DNA from: an uncultured Collinsella sp. | Lineage (GTDB): Bacteria; Actinomycetota; Coriobacteriia; Coriobacteriales; Coriobacteriaceae | Direction: 5' to 3' | Assembly (NCBI GenBank): GCA_902492185.1 | Contig: CABUKY010000062.1 | Location: 1 to 10,073 of the forward strand | DNA: 10,073 bases | Shown here: one piece after another, positions 1-6,220 of the stretch | Layout: the number at the start of each line of letters is the position of its first letter | Position numbering within the stretch: position 1 is the first letter of the stretch | Position numbers and translations under genes: made by a program | Notes under the pieces: model-generated | Told to the model about the DNA's origin: nothing | What the model saw: the letters and a program-made list of their open reading frames with translations, nothing else | Database searches by the model: none

Positions 1-29
1 GCGGCCCCCAATGGCTTTCTCATATCGTC

Positions 30-99
30 TTTTGGCGGGTTGGATATCGGTATGGCCGGTGCGCGCCCGCGCCGGATAACCTGCCAAAGCAAACCCGTC
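30..99. repeat. Imperfect inverted repeat upstream of the GH1 gene
   Basis: The arm TTTTGGCGGGTT at 30-41 pairs with AACCTGCCAAAG at 78-89: 12 pairs, two of them G-T. The right arm continues into CAAACCCGTC. The stretch 80-99 matches 3960-3979 upstream of the ROK kinase gene at 18 of 20 bases. It lies about 40 bases ahead of the glucosidase start, so it could be an operator, a leader structure or a copy of a dispersed palindromic element. The first 138 bases hold no gene I can support. Confidence 0.5.
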
Positions 100-138
100 T
101 CCAACCGGAAGCTCTAGAACACGAAAGCGAGGACTTTG

Positions 139-1539
139 ATGGCACAGTATCAGCTGCCCAACGACTTCTTCTTTGGCGCTGCTATGTCCGGCCCGCAGAC
201 TGAGGGTCAGTGGAACCAGGGCGGCAAGCTCGAGAACCTGTGGGACACCTGGTCCATCCAGGATCTGGGTTCGTTCTACAACCGCGTTGGCTCTTACGCC
301 GGCAATGACTTTATGGCCAAGTACCAGGAAGACCTTCGCATTTTGAAGGACTTGGGTCTGGATACCTATCGCACTTCCATCCAGTGGAGCCGTCTGCTCG
401 ATGCCGACGGCAACCTCAACGAGGAAGGTGCCGCGTGGTATCACGAGTTGTTCCGCGCCTCTCGCGAAGCCGGCTTGGAGCCGTTTGTCAACTTGTACCA
501 CTTTGACATGCCCACCTACCTCTTTAACCGTGGCGGCTGGGAGAGCCGTGAGGTTGTCGAGGCTTACGCACATTACGCCGACGTCGCCTTCCACGAGTTT
601 GGCCAGGAGATTAAGTACTGGTTCACCTTTAACGAGCCCATCGTCGAGCCCGAGCAGCGCTATCAGGAGGGCGTGTGGTTCCCGCAGCTCCACGACTTCA
701 ACCGCGCCCGCACCGTGCAGTATCACATCTCGCTGGCGCACGCGCTGGCCGTGGCCAACTATCGTCGCGCCTATGACGAGGGCGCTATTCGCGCCGATGC
801 CAAGATCGGCATGATCAACTGCTTTACCCCGGTCTACACCAAGGAGAACCCCAGCGAGGCGGACCTCGAGGCCGTGCGCATGACCAGCGGCATCAACAAC
901 CGCTGGTGGCTCGACCTCATCACCAAGGGCGAGCTTCCTGCCGACGTGCTCGACAGCCTGGCCGAGGGCGGCGTTAAGCTCCCGTTCCGCGCCGGCGACC
1001 AAGAGATCCTCAAGCAGGGTGTTGTCGACTGGCTAGGCTGCAACTACTACCACCCCACGCGTGTTCAGGCGCCGGCGAGCAAGGTCGACCAGTACGGCCT
1101 GCCGCACTTTGCCGACGAGTACGTATGGCCCGACGCCGTTATGAACGAGAGCCGCGGCTGGGAGATCTACCCGCAGGGCCTCTACGACTTTGGCATGGAC
1201 TGCGCTAAGAACTACCCCGATCTTGAGTGGTTCGTTTCCGAGAACGGCATCGGCATCATGGACGAATACAAGAACCGTGACGCCGAAGGAACCATCCAGG
1301 ATGACTACCGCGTCGACTTTGTACGTCAGCACCTGGAGTGGGTGGCCAAGGCCATCGACGAGGGCGCCAAGTGCCGCGGATACCATTATTGGGCCGTCAT
1401 CGATAACTGGTCTTGGGCCAATGCCTTTAAGAATCGCTATGGCTTTGTCGAGGTCGATCTGATGGATGGCTATAAGCGCCGTCTTAAGAAGTCGGCGGCC
1501 TGGCTCAAACAGGTCGCCACGACCCACGTGGTTGATTAG
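139..1539 (+). CDS. GH1 family 6-phospho-beta-glucosidase
   Basis: A 466-residue glycoside hydrolase family 1 enzyme, predicted cytoplasmic. It should hydrolyse phosphorylated beta-glucosides delivered by the adjacent PTS into glucose 6-phosphate and an aglycone or glucose. Visible motifs are the acid/base motif TFNEP with E166 and the nucleophile motif SENG with E368. Near the C-terminus is DNWSWANAFKNRYG, where S425 stands in place of the glutamate usual in non-phospho beta-glucosidases. That serine plus Y434 is the signature of enzymes that bind the 6-phosphate. Length is normal for GH1. I chose ATG 139 over the in-frame TTG at 136 because GAGGA at 129-133 is spaced 5 bases from it. It is first in a block with the IIC, IIB and IIA genes. 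A 6-phospho-beta-galactosidase cannot be excluded from sequence alone, but the cellobiose-type PTS favours beta-glucosides. Confidence 0.9.
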   Translation: MAQYQLPNDFFFGAAMSGPQTEGQWNQGGKLENLWDTWSIQDLGSFYNRVGSYAGNDFMAKYQEDLRILKDLGLDTYRTSIQWSRLLDADGNLNEEGAAWYHELFRASREAGLEPFVNLYHFDMPTYLFNRGGWESREVVEAYAHYADVAFHEFGQEIKYWFTFNEPIVEPEQRYQEGVWFPQLHDFNRARTVQYHISLAHALAVANYRRAYDEGAIRADAKIGMINCFTPVYTKENPSEADLEAVRMTSGINNRWWLDLITKGELPADVLDSLAEGGVKLPFRAGDQEILKQGVVDWLGCNYYHPTRVQAPASKVDQYGLPHFADEYVWPDAVMNESRGWEIYPQGLYDFGMDCAKNYPDLEWFVSENGIGIMDEYKNRDAEGTIQDDYRVDFVRQHLEWVAKAIDEGAKCRGYHYWAVIDNWSWANAFKNRYGFVEVDLMDGYKRRLKKSAAWLKQVATTHVVD

Positions 1540-1561
1540 CGACCGGATGAACGTCCAGGCC

Positions 1562-1621
1562 GCGCGCCGCCGCGCGCAACACATGGCACATCTGGTGGCA
1601 GAGGGCGACAGACCACCGTGC
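1562..1621 (+). other. Intercistronic hairpins between GH1 and IIC genes
   Basis: Two stem-loops fill much of the 119-base gap. GCGCGC at 1562-1567 pairs with GCGCGC at 1572-1577 around CGCC. Then GCAC at 1586-1589 plus GGTGG at 1594-1598 pair with CCACC-GTGC at 1613-1621, with a 4-base bulge. Neither has a T-run, so they are not convincing terminators. They may affect mRNA processing or stability, or be incidental in GC-rich DNA. Confidence 0.35.
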
Positions 1622-1658
1622 GCATAGGAAAGGCCGGATTTGAAAGTTAGGAGCAATC

Positions 1659-3002
1659 ATGGCCAGTGACAACGGAAAGAGCTTCCTCGACAAGTTTGCC
1701 GAGGTCTCTGCGAAGGTGGGAAACCAGGTTCACCTGCGTTCCCTGCGTGACGCCTTCGCGACCATCACGCCGCTCTATATCCTTGCGGGTATCGCGGTTC
1801 TTATTAACAACGTCGTGTTCCCTCTGTTCCCGCTCGATGCGGCGGGCCTTGCCAACCTTCAGACGTGGGGTTCGGCGATTACGCTGGGCACCCTCAACGT
1901 CTCTGCCATTATCTTGGCCGGATTGATTGGCTACAGCCTCGCTAAGAACAAGCGCTTCGATAATCCGCTTGCTTGCATGGTCGTCGCTATCTCTGCCTTC
2001 GTCATCATGATGCCGCAGCAGATCACCGCCACGCTTGCCGCCACGAGCCCACTGCTCACCGACAAGATCACCTCCGCCGAGGTCACGGGCGCCCTTTCGA
2101 CTGCCAACACCGGCACCAACGGTCTGTTCTCGGCTATTATCATCGCCCTGCTTTCCGTCTCGCTCTTCATCAAGATTTCTGGCGTCGAGAAGCTCAAGGT
2201 TAAGCTGGGCGAGGGCGTGCCTCCCGCGGTCTCCAACTCCTTCAACGTCATGATTCCGATGCTGCTTAACCTCGCGGTCTTCGCTCTTGCCGCAGCCCTG
2301 CTCGCCGTGTGCGCCGGCACCGATCTGTGCACCATCATCTCCACGTGCATCTCCAACCCGCTCAAGAGCATCATGAACGCTGGTCCGTGGGCTGTTATCC
2401 TCATCTACACCCTTGCTAACCTGCTGTTCTGCGTCGGTATTCACCAGTCCACCATCTCTGGCGCTACCGTCGAGCCGATCCTGACCATGCTCATCGTCGA
2501 CAACATGGCTACCTTTGCCGCCGGTGGCACCATCCAGCCCGATCACTACATGAACATGCAGATCGTTAACAGCTTTGCCCTCATCGGCGGCTCGGGCTGC
2601 ACCCTCATGCTTCTGCTCGACACGCTCCTGTTCTCCAAGAACAAGGCTTCCGAGACCGTTTCCAAGATGGCTATCCTGCCTGGTCTGTTCAACATCAACG
2701 AGCCGGTTATCTACGGTTACCCCATCGTGTACAACCTGCCGCTCATGATTCCGTTTGTCCTCCTCCCCGATCTGTTCATCGGCATCACCTATGGCCTTAC
2801 CTGCGCAGGCATCATCAGCCCCTGCATCGCCCAGGTGCCCTGGACCATGCCTCCCGTCATCAATGCCCTGCTCGCTACGGGCTTTGACTGGCGCGCCGGC
2901 GTGTGGCAGGCTCTCGAGATTGTCATTGGCATGGCCGTCTACCTGCCCTTTATGAAGATTTCCGAGAAGGCAATCGCCAAGCAGGAGGCTCTCGCCGAGT
3001 AG
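1659..3002 (+). CDS. PTS lactose/cellobiose-family permease, IIC component
   Basis: A 447-residue integral membrane IIC protein that binds and translocates the sugar while the partner IIB phosphorylates it. The start is supported by AGGAG at 1649-1653, five bases upstream. The N-terminal stretch FLDKFAEVSAKVGNQVHLRSL followed by a hydrophobic segment is typical of the lactose/N,N'-diacetylchitobiose/cellobiose family. Hydrophobic segments recur through the protein. The conserved GIHQSTISG with H262 and FNINEPVIYGYPIVYN with E348 match the His and Glu that contact sugar in the structurally studied ChbC. Length is normal for a stand-alone IIC. IIB and IIA are encoded separately just downstream, so order is C-B-A. 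Cellobiose or a related beta-glucoside is the likeliest substrate given the GH1 neighbour; chitobiose and lactose are alternatives. Confidence 0.92.
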   Translation: MASDNGKSFLDKFAEVSAKVGNQVHLRSLRDAFATITPLYILAGIAVLINNVVFPLFPLDAAGLANLQTWGSAITLGTLNVSAIILAGLIGYSLAKNKRFDNPLACMVVAISAFVIMMPQQITATLAATSPLLTDKITSAEVTGALSTANTGTNGLFSAIIIALLSVSLFIKISGVEKLKVKLGEGVPPAVSNSFNVMIPMLLNLAVFALAAALLAVCAGTDLCTIISTCISNPLKSIMNAGPWAVILIYTLANLLFCVGIHQSTISGATVEPILTMLIVDNMATFAAGGTIQPDHYMNMQIVNSFALIGGSGCTLMLLLDTLLFSKNKASETVSKMAILPGLFNINEPVIYGYPIVYNLPLMIPFVLLPDLFIGITYGLTCAGIISPCIAQVPWTMPPVINALLATGFDWRAGVWQALEIVIGMAVYLPFMKISEKAIAKQEALAE

Positions 3003-3031
3003 AACGCCTAACGTTCGTCCCTTTCACCTTT

Positions 3032-3062
3032 GCGGGCGCCGGTACGCGGTGCCGGTGCCCGC
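3032..3062 (+). other. Very stable hairpin between IIC and IIB genes
   Basis: Positions 3032-3045 pair with 3049-3062: 14 pairs, two of them G-T, with a 3-base loop, starting 30 bases after the IIC stop. The downstream bases are GGCTCTCTCCCTTG, with no T-run, so full termination looks unlikely. The preceding GTCCCTTT and the GGGCGCCGG inside the stem recur in the terminator after the IIA gene. It may protect or process the IIC mRNA, or partly attenuate. Confidence 0.6.
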
Positions 3063-3164
3063 GGCTCTCTCCCTTGTGTAAAGATGCAGGGGGGGTGGGC
3101 ACAATAGCCGCAAGGAATAAAACCAGTTGTCGTCTGCGCGCCGCGCAGTTATAAGGAGGAAACC

Positions 3165-3467
3165 ATGAAGAAGATCATGCTCTGCTGCAATGCCGGTATG
3201 TCCACGAGCCTGCTGGTCCAGAAGATGCAGGCCGAGGTTGCAAACCGTGGTCTGGATATCGAGGTCGAGGCTCGTCCCATGAACGAGGCCCACGATCACC
3301 TGGACGAGTGCGACATGTTGCTGCTTGGCCCGCAGATCGGCTACACCAAGGGCGACTTTGAGAAGGAGGCCGCCGGTCGTTTTCCGGTCGAGGTCATCAA
3401 CATGGTCGACTACGGCCGCATGAACGCTGCCGGCATCATCGACCACTGCGTCAGCGTGATGGGCTAG
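3165..3467 (+). CDS. PTS lactose/cellobiose-family IIB component
   Basis: A 100-residue cytoplasmic phosphocarrier of the cellobiose IIB type. It takes phosphate from IIA onto a cysteine and passes it to the sugar held by IIC. The N-terminus MKKIMLCCNAGMSTSLL contains the family loop C-N-A-G-M-S-T-S. C8 is the expected phosphorylated cysteine; C7 just before it is an extra one. LLLGPQIGYTKGDFE and the PVEVINMVDYG stretch match the rest of the fold. Length is typical of ChbB/CelA-like proteins. AAGGAGGA at 3153-3160 is a very strong ribosome binding site and fixes the start. The 162-base gap after IIC holds a strong hairpin and possibly a weak promoter (CACAAT at 3100-3105), so IIB and IIA may be expressed at a different level from IIC. 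Confidence 0.94.
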   Translation: MKKIMLCCNAGMSTSLLVQKMQAEVANRGLDIEVEARPMNEAHDHLDECDMLLLGPQIGYTKGDFEKEAAGRFPVEVINMVDYGRMNAAGIIDHCVSVMG

Positions 3468-3476
3468 GTGCTCTGT

Positions 3477-3809
3477 ATGGAGGATATGAACGAACTGCAG
3501 ATGACCTGCTTCGAGATCATCAGCTACGTCGGTACCGCCAAGAGCATGTACATCAATGCCGTGCAAAAGGCCAAGGAGGGCGATTTTGACGCCGCCGAGG
3601 AGCTTATCAAGCAGGGCGACGAGGCCTATAACGGTGGCCACGATGTTCACATGGGGCTTCTGAAGAAAGAGGCCAACGGCGAGCGTAACGGCGAGGCCCC
3701 GTTGATTCTGCTGCATGCCGAGGACCAGATGGCCGGTACCGAGACCATGCGCGTCATGGCGACGGAGCTCATCGAGATCCACAAGCAGCTGCAGGCACTT
3801 AAGGCCTAG
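3477..3809 (+). CDS. PTS lactose/cellobiose-family IIA component
   Basis: A 110-residue cytoplasmic phosphocarrier of the lactose/cellobiose IIA type, all helical and trimeric in known members. It receives phosphate from HPr on a histidine and gives it to IIB. The catalytic motif is LILLHAEDQMAG with H80, matching the LVHAQDH of ChbA-type proteins. The opening MEDMNELQMTCFEIISYVGTAKS and KAKEGDFDAAEELIKQGDEAYN are typical. It starts 9 bases after the IIB stop. Possible starts are GTG 3468, ATG 3477 and ATG 3486. I chose 3477 because AGGTG at 3466-3470 is spaced 6 bases from it. The stronger GGAGG at 3479-3483 is only 2 bases from 3486, which seems too close but leaves that start possible. It is the last gene before a strong terminator. 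Confidence 0.92.
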   Translation: MEDMNELQMTCFEIISYVGTAKSMYINAVQKAKEGDFDAAEELIKQGDEAYNGGHDVHMGLLKKEANGERNGEAPLILLHAEDQMAGTETMRVMATELIEIHKQLQALKA

Positions 3810-3867
3810 TCGGCGTTATCGCCGCGAAGGACCGTGCGGTCCAACAGGCAACATAGTCCCTTTGACG

Positions 3868-3905
3868 GGCGCCGGGAGTCTCCGCCTCCCGGCGCCTCTA
3901 TTTTT
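3868..3905 (+). terminator. Intrinsic terminator closing the PTS block
   Basis: GGCGCCGGGAG at 3868-3878 pairs perfectly with CTCCCGGCGCC at 3886-3896 around a 7-base loop. TCTATTTTT follows. It sits 58 bases after the IIA stop. Two smaller inverted repeats precede it: CGGCG-TTAT-CGCCG from 3811 and GGACC-GTGC-GGTCC at 3829-3842. Confidence 0.92.
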
Positions 3906-3947
3906 GGGGATGGTCTTGTGCGGCCTGTTGAGCGGCCATTTGCGTTT

Positions 3948-4005
3948 CCCAGGATAAAACCTGCCAAAACAAACCTGTCCCTTTTTGGTAGGTTTTTGCC
4001 TTGGG
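3948..4005. repeat. Long palindrome upstream of the ROK kinase gene
   Basis: AAAACCTGCCAAAA at 3956-3969 pairs with TTTTGGTAGGTTTT at 3983-3996 over 14 positions, one of them G-T. The loop is CAAACCTGTCCCT. Outer bases CCCAGG at 3948-3953 and CCTTGGG at 3999-4005 extend the symmetry with a small bulge. The left arm and loop match 80-99 upstream of the GH1 gene at 18 of 20 bases. It could be a REP-like element, an operator or an RNA hairpin. Confidence 0.7.
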
Positions 4006-4010
4006 AGCGG

Positions 4011-4016
4011 TACCAT
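4011..4016 (+). promoter_or_regulatory. Possible -10 element for the ROK gene
   Basis: TACCAT lies 40 bases ahead of the chosen start, just past the palindrome. No convincing -35 is seen at the expected distance. The same hexamer lies upstream of the pyrophosphatase gene at 5127-5132. Confidence 0.3.
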
Positions 4017-4050
4017 ACAGGCAATGTTTAAACGAGAAAGGCGGGCTCCC

Positions 4051-5004
4051 ATGGAACCTAAGCAGTACTACATCGGCATTGACGTCGGCGGCACTTCGGT
4101 TAAGGAGGGTCTGTTCGACGAGGACGGCAACCTGCTGGCCAAGGCCAGCGTGCCTACGCCTCCCATCGTTGACGCTGCGGGCTTTGCCGCGGTGACCGAG
4201 GCTATCGACCAGGTGGTCGCCAAGGCCCAGATTCCGCGCGCCTTTGTGGCTGGCATTGGCCTGGCCGTTCCGTGCCCCATCCCGGCGTCGGGCGATGCCA
4301 AGGTCAAGGCCAACATTGCCATTAACCTGCCCGAGCTGAGGATCGCCATTCAGCAGCACTGCCCCGACGCGGTCGTTAAGTACGAGAACGATGCCAACGC
4401 CGCCGCCATGGGCGAGGCCTGGCTCGGCTCTGCCAAGGGCGTGCAGAACGTGGTGATGGTCACCATCGGTACCGGCGTGGGTGGCGGCGTTATCGTTAAT
4501 GGCGACGTGGTATCGGGCGTTGTGGGTGCTGGCGGCGAGATTGGCCACATGTGCCTGAACCCAGCTGAGGAGCGCACCTGCGGCTGCGGCGGCCATGGCC
4601 ACCTGGAGCAGTATTCCAGCGCCACCGGCGTGGTGAGCAACTACCTTGCCGAGTGCAAGAAGGCGGGCGTCGAGCCCATCGAGCTCACCGGCCCCTCCGA
4701 TTCCAAGGACGTGTTCCAGGCCTGCCGCGAGGGAGACAAGCTCGCGCTGGCCGCGGCCGATACCATGGCCGATTATCTCGGTCGTGCCCTGGCGCTTATT
4801 GCCAACGTGGTCGACCCCGAGATGTTCCTGATCGGCGGCGGTGCGTCTGCCTCGGCCGATGTCTACCTCGACAAGGTTCGCGAGCACTTCCAGCGCTACG
4901 CGCTTTCCGCCTCGCGCGAGACGCCCATTAAGGTCGCTTCGCTCGGCAACGACGCCGGCATCATCGGTGCCGCCTACGTAGCCCTGCGCGCTGCCGGCAA
5001 ATAG
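4051..5004 (+). CDS. ROK-family sugar kinase, probably glucokinase
   Basis: A 317-residue ROK-family kinase, predicted cytoplasmic, that probably phosphorylates free glucose with ATP. The N-terminal phosphate-binding motif is GIDVGGTSVKEGLF. GIGLAVPCPIP follows, then YENDANAAAMGE with the likely catalytic base D114, TIGTGVGGGVIVNG, and GEIGHM. The zinc site is H166 with C177 and C179 and then H184, reading CGCGGHGHLEQYSSATG: histidine stands where many members have the third cysteine. There is no N-terminal DNA-binding domain, so this is a kinase rather than a ROK repressor. ATG 4051 is preferred because GAGAAAGG lies 9 bases upstream and the family motif begins right after it. In-frame starts at 3985 and 4024 lack a good ribosome site, and 3985 lies inside the palindrome. 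Next to the phospho-beta-glucosidase it would capture the glucose released from cellobiose 6-phosphate. Fructokinase or another hexose specificity is possible. Confidence 0.88.
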   Translation: MEPKQYYIGIDVGGTSVKEGLFDEDGNLLAKASVPTPPIVDAAGFAAVTEAIDQVVAKAQIPRAFVAGIGLAVPCPIPASGDAKVKANIAINLPELRIAIQQHCPDAVVKYENDANAAAMGEAWLGSAKGVQNVVMVTIGTGVGGGVIVNGDVVSGVVGAGGEIGHMCLNPAEERTCGCGGHGHLEQYSSATGVVSNYLAECKKAGVEPIELTGPSDSKDVFQACREGDKLALAAADTMADYLGRALALIANVVDPEMFLIGGGASASADVYLDKVREHFQRYALSASRETPIKVASLGNDAGIIGAAYVALRAAGK

Positions 5005-5006
5005 CT

Positions 5007-5056
5007 GGTGCAAGGGGGTCAGGTTACTTTGCACCAACATGGTGCAAAAGGGACAG
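5007..5056. repeat. GGTGCAA-type palindromic element
   Basis: TTTGCACC at 5028-5035 pairs perfectly with GGTGCAAA at 5041-5048 around AACAT. A further GGTGCAA at 5007-5013 repeats the right arm directly. AAAAGGGACAG at 5046-5056 is the exact reverse complement of 3975-3985 in the ROK upstream palindrome. No T-run follows the stem, so it is a poor terminator for the kinase gene. Confidence 0.6.
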
Positions 5057-5126
5057 CCTTGGCCCCCATGCCTGCCACAAAATATGCCGTGGCCCTTCTG
5101 TCTGCGAAGGCTCGGCATCGGCGTGC

Positions 5127-5132
5127 TACCAT
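5127..5132 (+). promoter_or_regulatory. Possible -10 element for the pyrophosphatase gene
   Basis: TACCAT lies 38 bases ahead of the start codon. No clear -35 hexamer is seen, so this is tentative. Confidence 0.3.
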
Positions 5133-5170
5133 AGCTACGTCCAAGTACACATATCAAGTGGAGGATATCC

Positions 5171-6094
5171 ATGGCAAACGTTCTTGTCTTTGGTCACCAG
5201 AACCCCGATAACGACGCCATCATGAGCGCCGTCGTCCTGTCCCAGCTGCTCAACCAGGTTGAGTATGCCGGCAACACCTACGAGGCCTGCGCCCTTGGTC
5301 AGCTTCCGGCAGAGTCCGCCAAGCTGCTCGCCGACGCCGGCATCGCCGAGCCTCGCGTGATTGAGTCCGTCGAGGCCGGTCAGCTCGTCGTCCTCACCGA
5401 CCACAACGAGTCCGCCCAGTCCGTCGCCGGCCTTAAGGACGCCACGGTCTTTGGCGTCGTCGACCATCACCGCATCGGCGACTTCGAGACCGCCGGCCCG
5501 CTGCACTACATCTGCCTGCCCTGGGGCTCCAGCTGCACCATCGTCACCAAGCTCGCCGGCGTGCTCGGCGTTGAGCTTTCCGACGTCCAGGCCAAGCTGC
5601 TGCTCTCGGCCATGATGACCGATACGCTCATGCTCAAGAGCCCCACCACCACCGATGTCGACCGCGCCGTTGCCGCCAAGCTCGGCGAGCAAGTGGGCGT
5701 CGACCCGGTCAAGTTTGGCATGGAGGTCTTCCTTACCCGTCCGTCCGGCTCCTTCACCGCTGCCGAGATGGTCGGCAACGACATCAAGATGTTCGAGCCC
5801 GCCGGCAAGAAGCTGCTCATCGGCCAGTACGAGACCGTCGACAAGAGCCGCGCGCTCGGCATGATCGACGAGATTCGCGAGGCCATGCGCGCCTACGCCG
5901 CCGAGAAGGGTGCTGACGGCATTGTCCTGTGCATCACCGACATCATGGAGGAGGGCTCGCAGGTCCTGCTCGAGGGCGAGACCGAGGCTGCTCAGAAGGG
6001 CCTGGGCATTGCCGACGAGCACGACGGCGTCTGGATGCCGGGCGTCCTCTCCCGTAAGAAGCAGGTCGCTGCTCCCATCATGGCCGCCTGCTAG
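5171..6094 (+). CDS. ppaC: Manganese-dependent inorganic pyrophosphatase (family II)
   Basis: A 307-residue family II pyrophosphatase of the DHH superfamily. It hydrolyses pyrophosphate to two phosphates in the cytoplasm and so pulls biosynthetic reactions forward. The metal and catalytic motifs are all present. GHQNPDND gives H9, D13 and D15, the same numbering as the Bacillus enzyme. LTDHNE gives D77, VVDHHR gives D98, H99 and H100, and AMMTDT gives D151. The C-terminal DHHA2-type domain ends with the signature SRKKQ at 294-298. Length is right for the plain enzyme without CBS or DRTGG regulatory inserts. GGAGG at 5160-5164 is spaced 6 bases from the ATG. It appears to be transcribed alone, with a possible -10 at 5127 and a strong terminator after it. 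Confidence 0.96.
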   Translation: MANVLVFGHQNPDNDAIMSAVVLSQLLNQVEYAGNTYEACALGQLPAESAKLLADAGIAEPRVIESVEAGQLVVLTDHNESAQSVAGLKDATVFGVVDHHRIGDFETAGPLHYICLPWGSSCTIVTKLAGVLGVELSDVQAKLLLSAMMTDTLMLKSPTTTDVDRAVAAKLGEQVGVDPVKFGMEVFLTRPSGSFTAAEMVGNDIKMFEPAGKKLLIGQYETVDKSRALGMIDEIREAMRAYAAEKGADGIVLCITDIMEEGSQVLLEGETEAAQKGLGIADEHDGVWMPGVLSRKKQVAAPIMAAC

Positions 6095-6114
6095 GCTCTT
6101 TTGACCTAACACCG

Positions 6115-6154
6115 ACGACCGGATCGCGGACGCCCCGCGCTCCGGTCGTTTTTT
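6115..6154 (+). terminator. Intrinsic terminator after ppaC
   Basis: ACGACCGGA at 6115-6123 pairs with TCCGGTCGT at 6141-6149. Inside it, CGCGG at 6125-6129 pairs with CCGCG at 6135-6139. A run of six T at 6149-6154 follows the stem. Confidence 0.92.
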
Positions 6155-6157
6155 GTG

Positions 6158-6169
6158 CGCGGCGCCGCG
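6158..6169. repeat. Perfect 12-base GC palindrome
   Basis: CGCGGCGCCGCG is its own reverse complement. The 13 bases 6157-6169 match 6294-6306, the left arm of the terminator ahead of nhaA, at 12 positions. Bases 6161-6169 could therefore pair perfectly with 6295-6303 in a transcript containing both. Confidence 0.5.
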
Positions 6170-6197
6170 TCGTCTCTTGGACAGGCGTGCCCGCGCC

Positions 6198-6218
6198 GTT
6201 GAGCAAATAATGTTCAAC
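6198..6218. promoter_or_regulatory. Operator-like palindrome over a possible -10 of nhaA
   Basis: GTTGAGCA at 6198-6205 and TGTTCAAC at 6211-6218 are inverted copies (7 of 8) flanking AATAA. AATAAT at 6206-6211 differs from a consensus -10 by one base and lies at the centre. No good -35 is spaced properly; TGGACA at 6178-6183 is 22 bases away. A regulator site or a small hairpin are the readings. Confidence 0.4.
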
Positions 6219-6220
6219 CT

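Noticed and set aside
1..138. LicT/BglG-type antiterminator (RAT) site ahead of the GH1 gene
   Set aside because: The inverted repeat there does not match the RAT sequence pattern, and no T-run terminator overlaps it.
1647..2546. 299-codon open frame opposite the IIC gene
   Set aside because: It mirrors the GC-biased codons of the IIC gene, has no ribosome site, and its translation is low-complexity charged sequence.
3074..3105. Promoter between IIC and IIB (TTGTGT and CACAAT)
   Set aside because: The spacing is 20 bases and both hexamers are weak, so it is mentioned only as a possibility under the IIB gene.
3985..4050. Upstream start at TTG 3985 extending the ROK kinase by 22 residues
   Set aside because: That start lies inside the palindrome, has no ribosome site, and the family motif begins right after ATG 4051.
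3898..5172. 424-codon open frame opposite the ROK gene
   Set aside because: It overlaps a clear kinase gene and the terminator region, with no family-like motifs; a shadow frame.
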